From: an uncultured Pelagibacteraceae bacterium
GTDB taxonomy: Bacteria; Pseudomonadota; Alphaproteobacteria; Pelagibacterales; Pelagibacteraceae
Length of the DNA: 64,000 nucleotides
NCBI GenBank assembly: GCA_902548405.1
Contig: CACCRN010000004.1
Coordinates: 1-64,000 of the forward strand
Reading direction: 5' to 3'
The notes below the pieces were generated by a model. It made no database searches. It saw only the letters and a list, made by a program, of their open reading frames with translations, and was not told where the DNA came from. The translations under genes and the position numbers were made by a program. Below, piece after piece: positions 24,968 to 35,598 of the stretch (its first letter is position 1; each line of letters starts with the position of its first letter).

Positions 24968-27900
24968 TGAAAACTTATAAAAAAAATTTTGATCTACTTA
25001 AGAAAAACAATGTCTATTCTGAAGATATGGAGCATGATGCTTGTGGAGTAGGTTTAATAGCTTCAACAGAGGGAAAAAAATCCAGGAATGTGGTTGAATA
25101 TGGAATTGAAGCTTTAAAGGCTGTTTGGCATAGAGGTGCGGTAGATGCTGACGGGAAAACAGGAGATGGAGCTGGAATTCACGTAGAAATTCCAAAAGAT
25201 TTTTTTATTGAAAAAATTGAGGTTACTGGACACACGCACGATAATTCTGAAATCTGCGTAGGAATGATTTTTCTTCCACGTAATAACTATGCAGCACAAG
25301 AGAGCTGCAAAACAATTGTTGAAAGTGAATTAACGAAAAATGATTTTAATATTTATGGCTGGAGACAAGTTCCTGTTAATCCAAAGGTTTTAGGTGAAAA
25401 AGCTTTTCAAACTATGCCTGAAATTATTCAGGTACTTTTCAAACCTCATAATAAAGAACTTACCAATAAAGATTTGGAGAGAAAAATTTATGAGACAAGA
25501 AGAAAAATCGAAAACGAAGCTTTCAAAAAATCATTAAATAATTTTTATATTTGTTCGTTAAGTTCAAAGTCAATTATTTATAAAGGAATGTTTTTAGCCG
25601 AAGCAATTTCAGAATTTTATCTAGACTTAAATGATGAAAGATTTGTATCAAGATACGCAATATTTCATCAGCGGTTTTCAACTAATACAGCTCCAAGTTG
25701 GAATCTTGCCCAACCATTTAGAGCAATTGCACATAATGGAGAAATTAACACTTATAGAGGAAATAAAAATTGGATGAAAGTTCATGAGCAAGAAATGAAT
25801 AGTCCATTATTTGATGATATAGAAAATCTTAAGCCAGTTATTCAACAAGGAGCCTCAGATTCTGCAGCTTTAGATAATGTTTTCGAATTATTAAACATTT
25901 CAGGTCAACCTGCACCATTAGCTAAACTAATGTTAGTTCCAGATGCATGGTCTAAGAAGAATAAGACTTTGCCAAAAGATCATCAGCAGTTATTTAATTT
26001 TTTAAATAGCACAATGGAACCTTGGGATGGGCCTGCCGCTATAGCCGGAACTGACAATGAGTGGGTTATTGCAGCAAATGATAGAAACGGATTAAGACCT
26101 TTAAGATATGCAATCACAAAGGATAAATTATTGTTTGCAGGCTCAGAAACTGGGATGATCGAACTAAATGAAAAAAGAATTTTATCAAAAGGAAGATTAG
26201 GTCCTGGAGAAATTATAGGAGTAAGAATCGAAAAAGGTAAAGTATTTACTAATAAACAAATTAAGGATTACTTAGCAAAAGAGTATAAACATTTTAATTC
26301 ACAAATAATTGATTTAGATGACAAACTAAATATTGAAGATGAAAAAAATTCTTTTTCAGGGGATGATTTAAGAAGAAGACAGTATACTTTTGGAATTAGT
26401 TTAGAGGATCTTGAATTAATTTTACACCCTATGGCTGAGGATGCAAAAGAGGCCACAGGATCTATGGGCGATGACACCCCTTTAGCTGTGTTATCAGATA
26501 AATATAGACCTCTGTATCATTTTTTTAGACAAAATTTTAGCCAAGTTACAAATCCACCAATAGACTCTTTAAGAGAAAACAAAGTGATGAGTTTAAAAAC
26601 AAGATTTGGAAATCTAGGCAATATTCTAGATTTTGATAATTTAACAAAACAGAATATTTATGTTCTTAATAGCCCAATTTTATCTAATTCTCAGTTTGAA
26701 AAATTCATCAATTTTTTTGGAAATAATTCAGCAATAATTGATTGTACTTTTGAAGAAAGTAACAGTTTATATGAAGCTATTAAAAAAATTCAAAAAGATG
26801 CAGAAATTGCTGTTAGACAGGGTGTTACACAACTAATTCTTAGCGATAAAGATTTATCAATTTCAAAACTTCCAATTCCAATGCTGCTTGCAGTTGGTGC
26901 AATCAACTCTTTTTTAATTGAGAAAAAATTAAGAGGCTATGTGTCAATCAATGTCCAATCTGGAGAAGCATTAGATACACACTCTTTTGCAACTTTAATT
27001 GGTGTTGGAGCAACAACAGTAAATCCTTATTTGGCGTTCGACAGTTTATATCAAAGATTTGAAAAAAAATTATTTGGAAAGTTTAGCTTTGAAGAATGTG
27101 TTGAAAGATACATTAAATCTGTCAATGCAGGTTTATTAAAAATTATGTCTAAGATGGGTATCTCTGTTTTAAGTTCTTACAGAGGTGGATGCAACTTTGA
27201 GACTGTTGGATTAAGCAGAACTATTGTTTCAGATTATTTTCCAGGAGTTGTGTCTAAAATTTCTGGTATTGGACTTACTGGAATCGAAAAAAAAATAAGA
27301 GCAATTCATAAAGAAGCATTTGAAAGTACTGATACAATTCTTCCTATTGGAGGTATTTATAGATATAGAAAAAATGGAGAAATACACCAATATCAAGGGA
27401 AACTTATACATTTACTTCAAAGTGCAGTTGGTTCTAATTCTTATGACGCTTATAAAAGATATGCAGAAGGTATTTATAATTTACCACCAATAAATTTAAG
27501 GGATTTAATTGATTTTAGAGAAAAAAAATTAAAGGGATCAATAAATATTTCAGAAGTAGAACCAACAGAAAATATTTTAAAAAGATTTGGAAGTGGAAGC
27601 ATGTCTCATGGCGCTTTATCTAAAGAGGCACATGAAACTTTGGCTACAGGCATGAATAGAATTAAAGGTGCTTCTTGTAGTGGTGAAGGCGGTGAAGATG
27701 AAAAAAGATTTAAAGTGTTAGATAATGGAGATAGTGCAAACTCAAGAGTAAAACAAATAGCTTCAGCAAGATTTGGTGTAACAGTTAATTATTTAAACAA
27801 TTGCAATGAGATTGAAATAAAAATTGCACAAGGTGCAAAGCCAGGAGAAGGTGGACAGCTCCCAGGTTTCAAAGTTACTGATGAAATAGCAAGGTTAAGA

Positions 27901-29472
27901 CACTCAACGCCTGGAGTAACACTAATTTCTCCTCCACCACACCACGATATTTATTCAATTGAAGATCTTGCGCAGCTTATTTATGATTTAAAACAGATTA
28001 ATCCAAAAGCGAGAATTGGAGTAAAACTAGTTGCTTCCTCAGGAGTTGGGACTATTGCTGCAGGAGTTGCCAAAGCAAAAGCAGACATAATATTAATTTC
28101 AGGACATAACGGTGGTACTGGAGCTACCCCGCAAACAAGTGTAAAATATGTAGGTATTCCATGGGAGATGGGATTAACAGAGGCTAATCAGGTTTTAACA
28201 TTAAATAATCTTAGACACACAGTTACACTTAGAACTGATGGGGGGATTAAAACAGGTAGAGATGTCGTTATAGCAGCCATGATGGGAGCAGAAGAGTATG
28301 GAGTTGCAACAACGGCTCTAGTTGCAATGGGATGCATAATGGTAAGACAATGTCATTCGAATACATGCCCCGTTGGTGTCTGTACTCAAGATGAAAAATT
28401 AAGAGAAAAATTTACTGGAACACCAGATAAGGTTGTTAATCTATTTACGTTTATAGCAACTGAGGTTAGAGAAATTCTAGCCAAATTAGGTTTTAAATCA
28501 TTAAATGATATTATTGGTAGAACTGACTTACTTAGACAAGTTAGTAAGGGTTCAGATAATTTAGATGATTTAGATTTAAATCCTTTATTTGTTCAAGCAG
28601 ATACTGGGAACAATACTAGATACTGTGAAAACCAAGAAATTAATTTGGTGCCAGATACTTTAGACCAAGAAATATGGCCTGAGATTGAAAAGGCTTTAGA
28701 TAATTCTGAAAAAATTGAAAAAGAATATTTAATTAAAAATACTCATAGAGCAGTTGGGACAAGAATTTCTCACCATTTATATAAAAAATATGGCTATGAA
28801 AAACTTGATGATAATTTTTTAGTATTAAACTTTAAAGGATCAGCTGGGCAATCTTTTGGAGCCTTTTCATCCAAAGGTTTGAAGTTGGTTTTAAAAGGTG
28901 ATGCAAATGATTATGTTGGCAAAGGCCTTTCAGGAGCCACAATTTCAATAAGACTACCAGAGGAAAGTAACTTAGTTTCAAATGAAAATACTATCTTAGG
29001 AAATACAGTTCTATACGGAGCAACATCTGGAAAACTTTTTGCAGCTGGTCAAGCTGGTGAAAGATTCTCTGTAAGAAATTCAGGCGCAGTTACAGTTATT
29101 GAGGGATGTGACTCGAATGGTTGTGAGTATATGACTGGTGGAACTGTAGTAATTCTTGGAGATGTTGGAGATAATTTTGCTGCTGGTATGACAGGTGGTA
29201 TGGCATTTATCTATGATAAATCGCAAGAATTTGAAAAAAAAGTAAACCCAGAATCAGTTGTTTGGCAAAATGTTGAAACAGATTATTGGAAAGAAAATTT
29301 AAAAAATTTAATTAAAGAACACCATGAAGAGACAGGATCTTTGTTATCTAAAGAAATAATTAAAAATTATGATAATGAAATTAATAATTTCATTCAGGTT
29401 TGTCCTAAAGAAATGTTAGATAAACTGAAAAACCCTATCAGCTTAAAAAAAGTTATAAAAGAAGTTAGTTAA
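24967..29472 (+). CDS. gltB: Glutamate synthase (NADPH) large subunit
   Basis: A 1501-residue enzyme that converts 2-oxoglutarate and glutamine to two glutamates. It begins with a short propeptide; the catalytic N-terminal cysteine of the class II glutamine amidotransferase is Cys26 (HDACGVGLIAS). The central domain, the FMN-binding synthase domain (GAKPGEGGQLPG, ISGHNGGTGATP) with its 3Fe-4S cysteines (CHSNTCPVGVCTQ), and the C-terminal beta-helix (EGCDSNGCEYMTGG) follow in normal order. Length is typical. It ends with an 8-base overlap into a convergent hydrolase gene. Confidence 0.97.
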   Translation: MKTYKKNFDLLKKNNVYSEDMEHDACGVGLIASTEGKKSRNVVEYGIEALKAVWHRGAVDADGKTGDGAGIHVEIPKDFFIEKIEVTGHTHDNSEICVGMIFLPRNNYAAQESCKTIVESELTKNDFNIYGWRQVPVNPKVLGEKAFQTMPEIIQVLFKPHNKELTNKDLERKIYETRRKIENEAFKKSLNNFYICSLSSKSIIYKGMFLAEAISEFYLDLNDERFVSRYAIFHQRFSTNTAPSWNLAQPFRAIAHNGEINTYRGNKNWMKVHEQEMNSPLFDDIENLKPVIQQGASDSAALDNVFELLNISGQPAPLAKLMLVPDAWSKKNKTLPKDHQQLFNFLNSTMEPWDGPAAIAGTDNEWVIAANDRNGLRPLRYAITKDKLLFAGSETGMIELNEKRILSKGRLGPGEIIGVRIEKGKVFTNKQIKDYLAKEYKHFNSQIIDLDDKLNIEDEKNSFSGDDLRRRQYTFGISLEDLELILHPMAEDAKEATGSMGDDTPLAVLSDKYRPLYHFFRQNFSQVTNPPIDSLRENKVMSLKTRFGNLGNILDFDNLTKQNIYVLNSPILSNSQFEKFINFFGNNSAIIDCTFEESNSLYEAIKKIQKDAEIAVRQGVTQLILSDKDLSISKLPIPMLLAVGAINSFLIEKKLRGYVSINVQSGEALDTHSFATLIGVGATTVNPYLAFDSLYQRFEKKLFGKFSFEECVERYIKSVNAGLLKIMSKMGISVLSSYRGGCNFETVGLSRTIVSDYFPGVVSKISGIGLTGIEKKIRAIHKEAFESTDTILPIGGIYRYRKNGEIHQYQGKLIHLLQSAVGSNSYDAYKRYAEGIYNLPPINLRDLIDFREKKLKGSINISEVEPTENILKRFGSGSMSHGALSKEAHETLATGMNRIKGASCSGEGGEDEKRFKVLDNGDSANSRVKQIASARFGVTVNYLNNCNEIEIKIAQGAKPGEGGQLPGFKVTDEIARLRHSTPGVTLISPPPHHDIYSIEDLAQLIYDLKQINPKARIGVKLVASSGVGTIAAGVAKAKADIILISGHNGGTGATPQTSVKYVGIPWEMGLTEANQVLTLNNLRHTVTLRTDGGIKTGRDVVIAAMMGAEEYGVATTALVAMGCIMVRQCHSNTCPVGVCTQDEKLREKFTGTPDKVVNLFTFIATEVREILAKLGFKSLNDIIGRTDLLRQVSKGSDNLDDLDLNPLFVQADTGNNTRYCENQEINLVPDTLDQEIWPEIEKALDNSEKIEKEYLIKNTHRAVGTRISHHLYKKYGYEKLDDNFLVLNFKGSAGQSFGAFSSKGLKLVLKGDANDYVGKGLSGATISIRLPEESNLVSNENTILGNTVLYGATSGKLFAAGQAGERFSVRNSGAVTVIEGCDSNGCEYMTGGTVVILGDVGDNFAAGMTGGMAFIYDKSQEFEKKVNPESVVWQNVETDYWKENLKNLIKEHHEETGSLLSKEIIKNYDNEINNFIQVCPKEMLDKLKNPISLKKVIKEVS

Positions 29473-30211
29473 TTAATAATTTTAATTCTTTTAAGATTAT
29501 ATTAAGCCATTTCTTATTTGATAAGCTATGGTCACCTTTTTTTACAATGATTAATTTCTTTCTTGCTTTTGGAAATAGTTCTAAAACTTTTCTAGAATAA
29601 CTTACCGGTACAGCTTCATCATATTCACCATGCACCATGGTAACATTAATTTTTGAGTTTATTTTTTTATTTAAAACTCTATTTTTTCTTCCATCTTTTA
29701 TAAGCTGATAAGTGATTGGATACTCATAATTCCCATGTTTTAGGTGATATATGCCTTTTTGGATTGTTTCTTGCTTGATTTTATTAGAAAATTTTTTCCA
29801 CATCAAATTTTCTAAAAACTCAGGTGCCGACCCAATTCCTAAAAATCCCATAATCTGTTTTTTAAATATTTTGAATTGTCTTAAAGCAATCCAAGCGCCC
29901 ATACTTGAGCCAATGACATAAAAATTATTATTTTTTATATATTTATTTATCAATGTAGAAGTTTCTTTAGTCCATTTTGAAATATTTCCATTTGTGAATT
30001 TACCTGTAGATTTTCCATGACCTGAATATTCTAAAGCAAGAAAACTTATTTTATTTTTTCTTGCAAACTTCAAAAAAGCTTCTGGCTTTTTCCCTTCAAG
30101 ATCTGACATAAATCCATGTAAGAAAACTATGAATGGAGCATTTTTATAAATTTTACAAATATGTCTAATTTTCTTAGTATTTGAAATTTTGTGGAATCTG
30201 AAATTTGCCAT
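29465..30211 (-). CDS. Alpha/beta hydrolase
   Basis: A 248-residue alpha/beta hydrolase. It has the oxyanion HGFMSDLEGKK, the segment LEYSGHGKSTG, the nucleophile elbow GSSMGAW near residue 100, an Asp in HGEYDEAVP and the catalytic His in KKGDHSLS near the C-terminus, giving a full Ser-Asp-His triad. No signal peptide is seen. It resembles the serine aminopeptidase S33/palmitoyl-thioesterase ABHD10-like group, but the substrate is unknown. Single gene, divergent from the glycosyltransferase. Confidence 0.85.
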   Translation of the reverse strand: MANFRFHKISNTKKIRHICKIYKNAPFIVFLHGFMSDLEGKKPEAFLKFARKNKISFLALEYSGHGKSTGKFTNGNISKWTKETSTLINKYIKNNNFYVIGSSMGAWIALRQFKIFKKQIMGFLGIGSAPEFLENLMWKKFSNKIKQETIQKGIYHLKHGNYEYPITYQLIKDGRKNRVLNKKINSKINVTMVHGEYDEAVPVSYSRKVLELFPKARKKLIIVKKGDHSLSNKKWLNIILKELKLLIN

Positions 30212-30253
30212 AATCGTTTATAAGAATTGCTAATTAATATATAATCATACCAA

Positions 30254-31408
30254 ATGTCATCTAATTTAAAAGTTTTGCAAGTAATCCCAAAACTTGGATA
30301 TGGTGGTGCAGAGACCGGTTGTTATGATATTGCTCACTATTTGCCAGAAAACGGTTGTAAATCATTTATAGTTACTAGTGGTGGTGAGTTACTTAAATTT
30401 GTAGATAAAAATAAAGTAAAAGTTTTTAGACTTCCAGTTCAAAGTAAAAACCCAATATTAATTTTAATTAATGCATTAATTTTAACTTTTATCATTTTAT
30501 TTAATAATATTTCGATAGTACACGCTAGAAGTAGAGCGCCTGCATGGTCTTGTTTATTAGCCTCCAAAATAACAAGTAGAAAGTTTGTGACCACATTTCA
30601 TGGAACCTATAATTTTAAAAGTAATTTGAAAAAATTATATAATTCAGTAATGGTTCGATCTGACTTAATTATTGCAGGATCAAACTTTATTTTTTCACAC
30701 ATCAAAGAAAATTATTCAAATTACTTAAATCAAAAAAAAAAATTATTAGTAGTATTTAGAGGAATTAATGTTGATTATTTTGACCCTACCACAAAACTTG
30801 AAACTGAAGAGAAAAAATTATTAAAACAATGGGAAATAGAAAAAGATAAAAAGATTATACTTTTGCCTGGTAGATTAACTACCTGGAAGGGACAAGAGGT
30901 ATTTATTGAAGCAATCAATCTTGTAAATATTGAGTTAGGTTATGAGGCATTTTATGCTGTTATCCTTGGAAGTGATCAGGGAAGAGATTTGTATAAAAAA
31001 AAATTAATAAGGCTTTCAGAACAATATAGGTTGACTAAACAGCTAAGATTTATCGATCACTGTAAAGATATGGCATTAGCTTATAAAGTTTCTGACATTA
31101 TTGTTTCAGCCTCTATTGAACCAGAAGCTTTTGGTAGAGTTGCTGTAGAGGCCCAGTCTATGGAGAAACCAATTATTGCTAGTAATATTGGTGGCTCTAA
31201 TGAGACTGTCGTTGATGAAAAAACAGGCTATTTATTTAAAGCGGGTGATGCAAAGTCTTTAAGTCAGAAAATTTTAAGAACGCTGACAATTGACGAAACT
31301 CAATTAAAATTAATTGGTGTTGAGGGAAGAAAAAATATAGTTCAAAAATTTAATGTTGAAAAAATGTGCTTTTCTACTTATTCAGAGTATAAAAGATTAA
31401 TAAATTAA
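30254..31408 (+). CDS. Glycosyltransferase family 4 protein
   Basis: A 384-residue GT-B fold glycosyltransferase. The N-terminal QVIPKLGYGGAETGCYDIA contains the glycine-rich acceptor loop, and the C-terminal part has the GT4 motifs LLPGRLTTWKGQEVFIEAI and EPEAFGRVAVEAQSMEKPII with the conserved E-x7-E. It probably adds a sugar to lipopolysaccharide or another envelope glycan. It lies immediately upstream of thrS with no gap, which is an unusual place for an envelope gene and suggests a shared transcript. Confidence 0.9.
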   Translation: MSSNLKVLQVIPKLGYGGAETGCYDIAHYLPENGCKSFIVTSGGELLKFVDKNKVKVFRLPVQSKNPILILINALILTFIILFNNISIVHARSRAPAWSCLLASKITSRKFVTTFHGTYNFKSNLKKLYNSVMVRSDLIIAGSNFIFSHIKENYSNYLNQKKKLLVVFRGINVDYFDPTTKLETEEKKLLKQWEIEKDKKIILLPGRLTTWKGQEVFIEAINLVNIELGYEAFYAVILGSDQGRDLYKKKLIRLSEQYRLTKQLRFIDHCKDMALAYKVSDIIVSASIEPEAFGRVAVEAQSMEKPIIASNIGGSNETVVDEKTGYLFKAGDAKSLSQKILRTLTIDETQLKLIGVEGRKNIVQKFNVEKMCFSTYSEYKRLIN

Positions 31409-33325
31409 ATGCCTATAATTACATTACCTGACGGAAATAATATTGATTTCCCAAATAAAGTTACTGGATTAGAAGTAGCAGAAAAAATTAGCAAATCATT
31501 AGCTAAACAAGCAATGGTAATAAGTGTAGATGGCGAGTTAAAAGACTTAGAACATTTAATTGAGAAAGATTGTTCGGTAAAAATTTTTACATCTAAAAAT
31601 CCTGAGGGTCTAGAAACCATTAGACATGATACTGCTCACATATTAGCAATGGCAGTACAAGAATTGTTTCCAGGAACACAAGTTACGATTGGCCCTGTAA
31701 TTGAAAACGGATTTTATTATGATTTTGCTAGAAAAGACCCATTTACAGAAGAAGATTTAACAAAGATTGAAAATAAAATGAAAGAAATTGTCGATCGAGA
31801 TGAGATTACCAAAAGGGAAGTTTGGGACAGAAATAAAGCTATAGATCATTTTAAAAAAAAAGGTGAAATCTATAAAGCTGAGTTAATTGAGGCAATACCA
31901 GAGAATGAAGATGTTTCAATTTATTTTCATGGAGATTGGCATGATCTTTGTAGAGGACCCCATCTTTCTTCAACAGGTAAAATTGGAAAATACTTTAAAT
32001 TAATGAAAGTTTCAGGAGCTTATTGGAGAGGCGACTCAAACAATGAAATGTTACAAAGAATTTACGGTACAAGCTGGGCCTCTCAAAAAGATTTGGATGA
32101 ATATTTAAAAAGAATAGAAGAGGCAGAAAAAAGAGATCATAGAAAATTAGGAAGAGAAATGGACTTGTTTCATTTTAGAGAGGAAAGTCCGGGCTCAGTT
32201 TTTTGGCACGAGAGGGGATGGGCATTATTTCAAAAATTAATTAATTATATGAGAAGCAGACAAGATGCTGCTGGATATAAAGAGGTAAATACTCCTGAAA
32301 TTTTAGATAGACAATTATGGGAAAAATCTGGTCATTGGGGAAAGTATGGAGAGAATATGTATACATCAGAAACTCCTGACGAAAAAGTTTTTGCAATAAA
32401 ACCAATGAATTGTCCTGGACATGTACAAGTATTTAATCAAGGATTGAAAAGTTATCGAGATCTACCATTAAGATATGCAGAGTTTGGGAAAGTTCATCGT
32501 TATGAACCATCGGGTGCTTTACATGGTTTGCTTAGAGTAAGAGCTTTTACACAAGATGATGCGCATATTTTTTGTGCAGAAGATCAAATTACGAGTGAGT
32601 GTTTAAATGTAACAAATTTAATATTAGATATTTATAAAGATCTTGGTTTTGAAAATGTGATTTTAAAATATGCTGATCGACCGGAGGTTAGAGTTGGAGA
32701 TGATGAGGTTTGGGATAAGGCAGAAGCTTCACTTCTTGAAGCAGTTAAAGCTTCTAAGTTAGAATATAGTATTAATAAAGGTGAAGGTGCCTTCTATGGG
32801 CCAAAAATTGAATTTGTTTTAAGAGATGCTATCGGAAGAGATTGGCAATGTGGAACTTTACAAGTTGATTTAAATTTACCTGGAAGATTAGATGCATCAT
32901 ATGTTGATAAAGATGGAACAAAAAAAGTTCCTGTTATGCTTCATAGAGCGTTGTTTGGTTCTCTAGAAAGATTTATAGGAATATTGATTGAAAATTATGC
33001 TGGTAAATTTCCTTTTTGGATTTCACCTTTACAAACAATGGTAATTCCAATTTCAGAAGAATTTAATGATTACGCAATAGAAGTATCTAAAAAAATTAAA
33101 GATGCGGGCATAAGTTCTGCAGTTGATATTAAAAATAATAATTTAAACTATAAAATTAGAGATCATTCTTTAGCAAAAATACCTCTTTTATTAATTTGTG
33201 GTAAAAAAGAAGTTGACTCCAATTCAGTAACGATTAGAAGGTTAGACTCTAATAAACAAGAAATTATGGATATAGATACATTTTTAAAAACTTTCTCTGC
33301 TTTAAATAAAGCATCATCAAACTAA
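31409..33325 (+). CDS. thrS: Threonine-tRNA ligase
   Basis: A 638-residue class II synthetase. Domains in order: TGS (residues 1-61), the editing domain with the HxxxH zinc-type motif His73/His77 (RHDTAHILA) and the later CRGPH, the catalytic core with motif 2 (EFGKVHRYEPSGALHGLLRV) and the zinc ligand Cys in MNCPGH, and the C-terminal anticodon-binding domain. Full length and normal. Together with infC, rpmI, rplT, pheS and pheT it forms the classic translation cluster. Confidence 0.97.
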   Translation: MPIITLPDGNNIDFPNKVTGLEVAEKISKSLAKQAMVISVDGELKDLEHLIEKDCSVKIFTSKNPEGLETIRHDTAHILAMAVQELFPGTQVTIGPVIENGFYYDFARKDPFTEEDLTKIENKMKEIVDRDEITKREVWDRNKAIDHFKKKGEIYKAELIEAIPENEDVSIYFHGDWHDLCRGPHLSSTGKIGKYFKLMKVSGAYWRGDSNNEMLQRIYGTSWASQKDLDEYLKRIEEAEKRDHRKLGREMDLFHFREESPGSVFWHERGWALFQKLINYMRSRQDAAGYKEVNTPEILDRQLWEKSGHWGKYGENMYTSETPDEKVFAIKPMNCPGHVQVFNQGLKSYRDLPLRYAEFGKVHRYEPSGALHGLLRVRAFTQDDAHIFCAEDQITSECLNVTNLILDIYKDLGFENVILKYADRPEVRVGDDEVWDKAEASLLEAVKASKLEYSINKGEGAFYGPKIEFVLRDAIGRDWQCGTLQVDLNLPGRLDASYVDKDGTKKVPVMLHRALFGSLERFIGILIENYAGKFPFWISPLQTMVIPISEEFNDYAIEVSKKIKDAGISSAVDIKNNNLNYKIRDHSLAKIPLLLICGKKEVDSNSVTIRRLDSNKQEIMDIDTFLKTFSALNKASSN

Positions 33326-33871
33326 GTGGCAGATTTCAAACAAAATTACTTTCAAAGAAGAACAAAGGATAGAGGTCCAAGATCTAATAACCGAATATCT
33401 TCACCGGATGTTCAAGTAATTGCAAGTGATGGTGAAAATCTTGGAGTGATCAGTACTAACGAAGCTATATCAATGGCAAAAAACCAAGGATTAGATTTAA
33501 TTGAAATCGCACCCAATGCTAACCCACCAGTATGTAAAATCATGGATATGGGTAAGTATAAATATGATGCTCAAAAAAAAGCAAATCTTGCAAAAAAGAA
33601 ACAAAAAATAATTTCATTAAAAGAAATTAAAATGAGACCTGTAACAGAAACTCATGATTACGAATTTAAGGTCAAAAATGCAAAAAAATTTATCTCTAAA
33701 GGAGATAAAGTTAAATTTACTATCAGATTTAAAGGGCGAGAGCTCCAACACTCTCATTTAGGCAATGAACTAATGGGTAAAATTAAAGAGGATATGAAGG
33801 ATATTGGTAGAGTAGAGTTGCAACCCAAATTTGATGGGAAGCAAATGATTATGGTAATTCAACCTTTATAA
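33326..33871 (+). CDS. infC: Translation initiation factor IF-3 (GTG start)
   Basis: A 181-residue IF-3 that binds the 30S subunit and checks start codons. The N-terminal domain (NNRISSPDVQVIASDGENLG...LDLIEIAPNANPPVCKIMD) and the C-terminal domain (KEIKMRPVTETHDYEFKVKNAKKFI) are complete. The GTG at 33326 directly follows the thrS stop; there is no ATG near. In many bacteria infC uses a rare AUU-type start for autoregulation, and here a GTG stands in that place. Confidence 0.96.
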   Translation: MADFKQNYFQRRTKDRGPRSNNRISSPDVQVIASDGENLGVISTNEAISMAKNQGLDLIEIAPNANPPVCKIMDMGKYKYDAQKKANLAKKKQKIISLKEIKMRPVTETHDYEFKVKNAKKFISKGDKVKFTIRFKGRELQHSHLGNELMGKIKEDMKDIGRVELQPKFDGKQMIMVIQPL

Positions 33872-33884
33872 GCCTTAATAGAGG

Positions 33885-33913
33885 TTGTAAAATTTAAACA
33901 TTCTTTGTATAAG
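33885..33913 (+). promoter_or_regulatory. Candidate internal promoter for rpmI-rplT
   Basis: TTGTAA (33885-33890) and TATAAG (33908-33913) are separated by 17 bases in the 53-base gap between infC and rpmI. The predicted start, near 33920, would give a nearly leaderless rpmI message. I see no L20-binding pseudoknot in this short gap. Confidence 0.35.
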
Positions 33914-33924
33914 TCCGCAGAATT

Positions 33925-34131
33925 ATGCCAAAATTAAAAACAAAAAGCTCTGCAAAAAAAAGATTTAAAATATCAGCTAAGGGTAAAGTTATATCTGCTC
34001 AAGCAGGTAAAAGACACGGTATGATTAAACGAACGAATTCACAAATTAGAAAATTAAGAGGCACTACAACTTTGTCTAAACAAGATGGCAAAATTGTTAA
34101 ATCATACATGCCTTACAGTTTAAGAGGATAA
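33925..34131 (+). CDS. rpmI: 50S ribosomal protein L35
   Basis: A 68-residue basic protein starting [20 protein letters not shown], the standard bL35 opening, and with the conserved [20 protein letters not shown] block. Length is normal. rplT follows after 2 bases. Confidence 0.97.
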   Translation: MPKLKTKSSAKKRFKISAKGKVISAQAGKRHGMIKRTNSQIRKLRGTTTLSKQDGKIVKSYMPYSLRG

Positions 34132-34133
34132 CA

Positions 34134-34490
34134 ATGGCAAGAGTTAAAAGAGGCGTAACAAGTAAAGCAAAACATAAGAAAGTTTTGAAAGCCGTAAAAG
34201 GTCAGTGGGGCAGAAGAAAAAATACTATCAGAGTTGCTAAACAAGCTATGGAGAAATCCATGCAGTATGCTTATAGAGATAGAAGAAATAAAAAAAGAGA
34301 TTTCAAATCATTATGGATACAGAGAATTAATGCCGGTGTAAGAGCAGAGGGTATGACTTATTCAAAATTTATTAATGGTTTAAGTAAATGTGGTGTTACA
34401 ATAGATAGAAAAATTTTAGCTGAAATTGCCTACGATAGTCCAGAAGCATTTAAAACAATTGTACAAAAAGCTCAATCCGCTTTAAATTAA
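34134..34490 (+). CDS. rplT: 50S ribosomal protein L20
   Basis: A 118-residue bL20 protein: the basic N-terminal arm [19 protein letters not shown] reaches into 23S rRNA, and the C-terminal part has [20 protein letters not shown] and the final [14 protein letters not shown]20 is an early assembly protein of the large subunit and in some bacteria represses its own operon. Confidence 0.97.
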   Translation: MARVKRGVTSKAKHKKVLKAVKGQWGRRKNTIRVAKQAMEKSMQYAYRDRRNKKRDFKSLWIQRINAGVRAEGMTYSKFINGLSKCGVTIDRKILAEIAYDSPEAFKTIVQKAQSALN

Positions 34491-34530
34491 TCTCTATTGT
34501 TTTTATTTCTTAAGGAAATAATCTACTAAT

Positions 34531-35598
34531 ATGTCAGACATAAAAAATATTAGAGATCAATTTTTATCAAAGCTCAAGAATGAGCTAAGTTTAGATGAAA
34601 TCAATTCAATCAAAACAGAGTTATTTGGAAAAAATGGTCAAATTTCATCTTTATTCAAAACTGTAGGATCAATACCAGAGTCTGACAGAAAAACTTTTGC
34701 AGCAGACTTGAATAAAATAAAAGATGAACTGCAATCTTTAATTTCAGAAAAGATTAAAGAAATAGAAACAAAAGAAGTTAATCAAAAACTTGAAAAAGAA
34801 AAAGTTGATATAACTTTACCTGGAAGACCTTTTGTTAGAGGAAAAATTCATCCTGTATCTCAAACTATAGATGAAATTTCATCTATATTTTCAGAAATAG
34901 GTTTTAGTGTTGAAGAAGGACCAGATGTAGAAAATGAATATAATAATTTTACTGCACTAAATACACCAGATAATCATCCAGCTCGTGATATGCACGATAC
35001 TTTTTATTTAGACGAAAATAAAGAAGTCTTGTTAAGAACGCATACTTCACCAGTTCAAATTAGAACTATGTTAAAAGATAAGCCACCGTTTAAAATTATT
35101 GCTCCAGGTAGAACATATAGATCAGATAGTGATCAAACACATGCACCAATGTTCCATCAGGTTGAGGGCCTTCATATAGATAAAAATATTAATATGGGTC
35201 ATTTAAAGGGATGTTTAAATTATTTTATTAAAGAGTTCTTTGAAGTGGAAAAAATCAAAATGAGATTCAGACCAAGTCATTTCCCTTTTACAGAACCATC
35301 TGCAGAAGTGGATATTGGTTACGAAATTAAAGATGGTAAAATTGTTATAGGAGAAGGAGATCAGTGGCTTGAAATTTTAGGATGTGGAATGGTTCATCCA
35401 AACGTTTTAAAAAATGTTAAAGTTGATCCTGCTAAATACCAAGGATATGCATTTGGCATAGGTATAGACAGGTTGGCAATGCTAAAATACGGTATTAATG
35501 ATCTAAGAGCTTTCTTTGACTGTGATTATAGATGGTTAAATCACTTTGGATTTGATCCACTTGATGTACCCACAAATTATAGAGGTCTAAGTCGATGA
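34531..35598 (+). CDS. pheS: Phenylalanine-tRNA ligase alpha subunit
   Basis: A 355-residue class II synthetase subunit. It has an N-terminal coiled-coil arm (about 1-90), then the catalytic core with motif 1 around [16 protein letters not shown], motif 2 ([20 protein letters not shown]) and motif 3 ([18 protein letters not shown]). It pairs with PheT as an alpha2-beta2 tetramer. It overlaps pheT by 4 bases (ATGA), which favours balanced translation. Confidence 0.97.
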   Translation: MSDIKNIRDQFLSKLKNELSLDEINSIKTELFGKNGQISSLFKTVGSIPESDRKTFAADLNKIKDELQSLISEKIKEIETKEVNQKLEKEKVDITLPGRPFVRGKIHPVSQTIDEISSIFSEIGFSVEEGPDVENEYNNFTALNTPDNHPARDMHDTFYLDENKEVLLRTHTSPVQIRTMLKDKPPFKIIAPGRTYRSDSDQTHAPMFHQVEGLHIDKNINMGHLKGCLNYFIKEFFEVEKIKMRFRPSHFPFTEPSAEVDIGYEIKDGKIVIGEGDQWLEILGCGMVHPNVLKNVKVDPAKYQGYAFGIGIDRLAMLKYGINDLRAFFDCDYRWLNHFGFDPLDVPTNYRGLSR

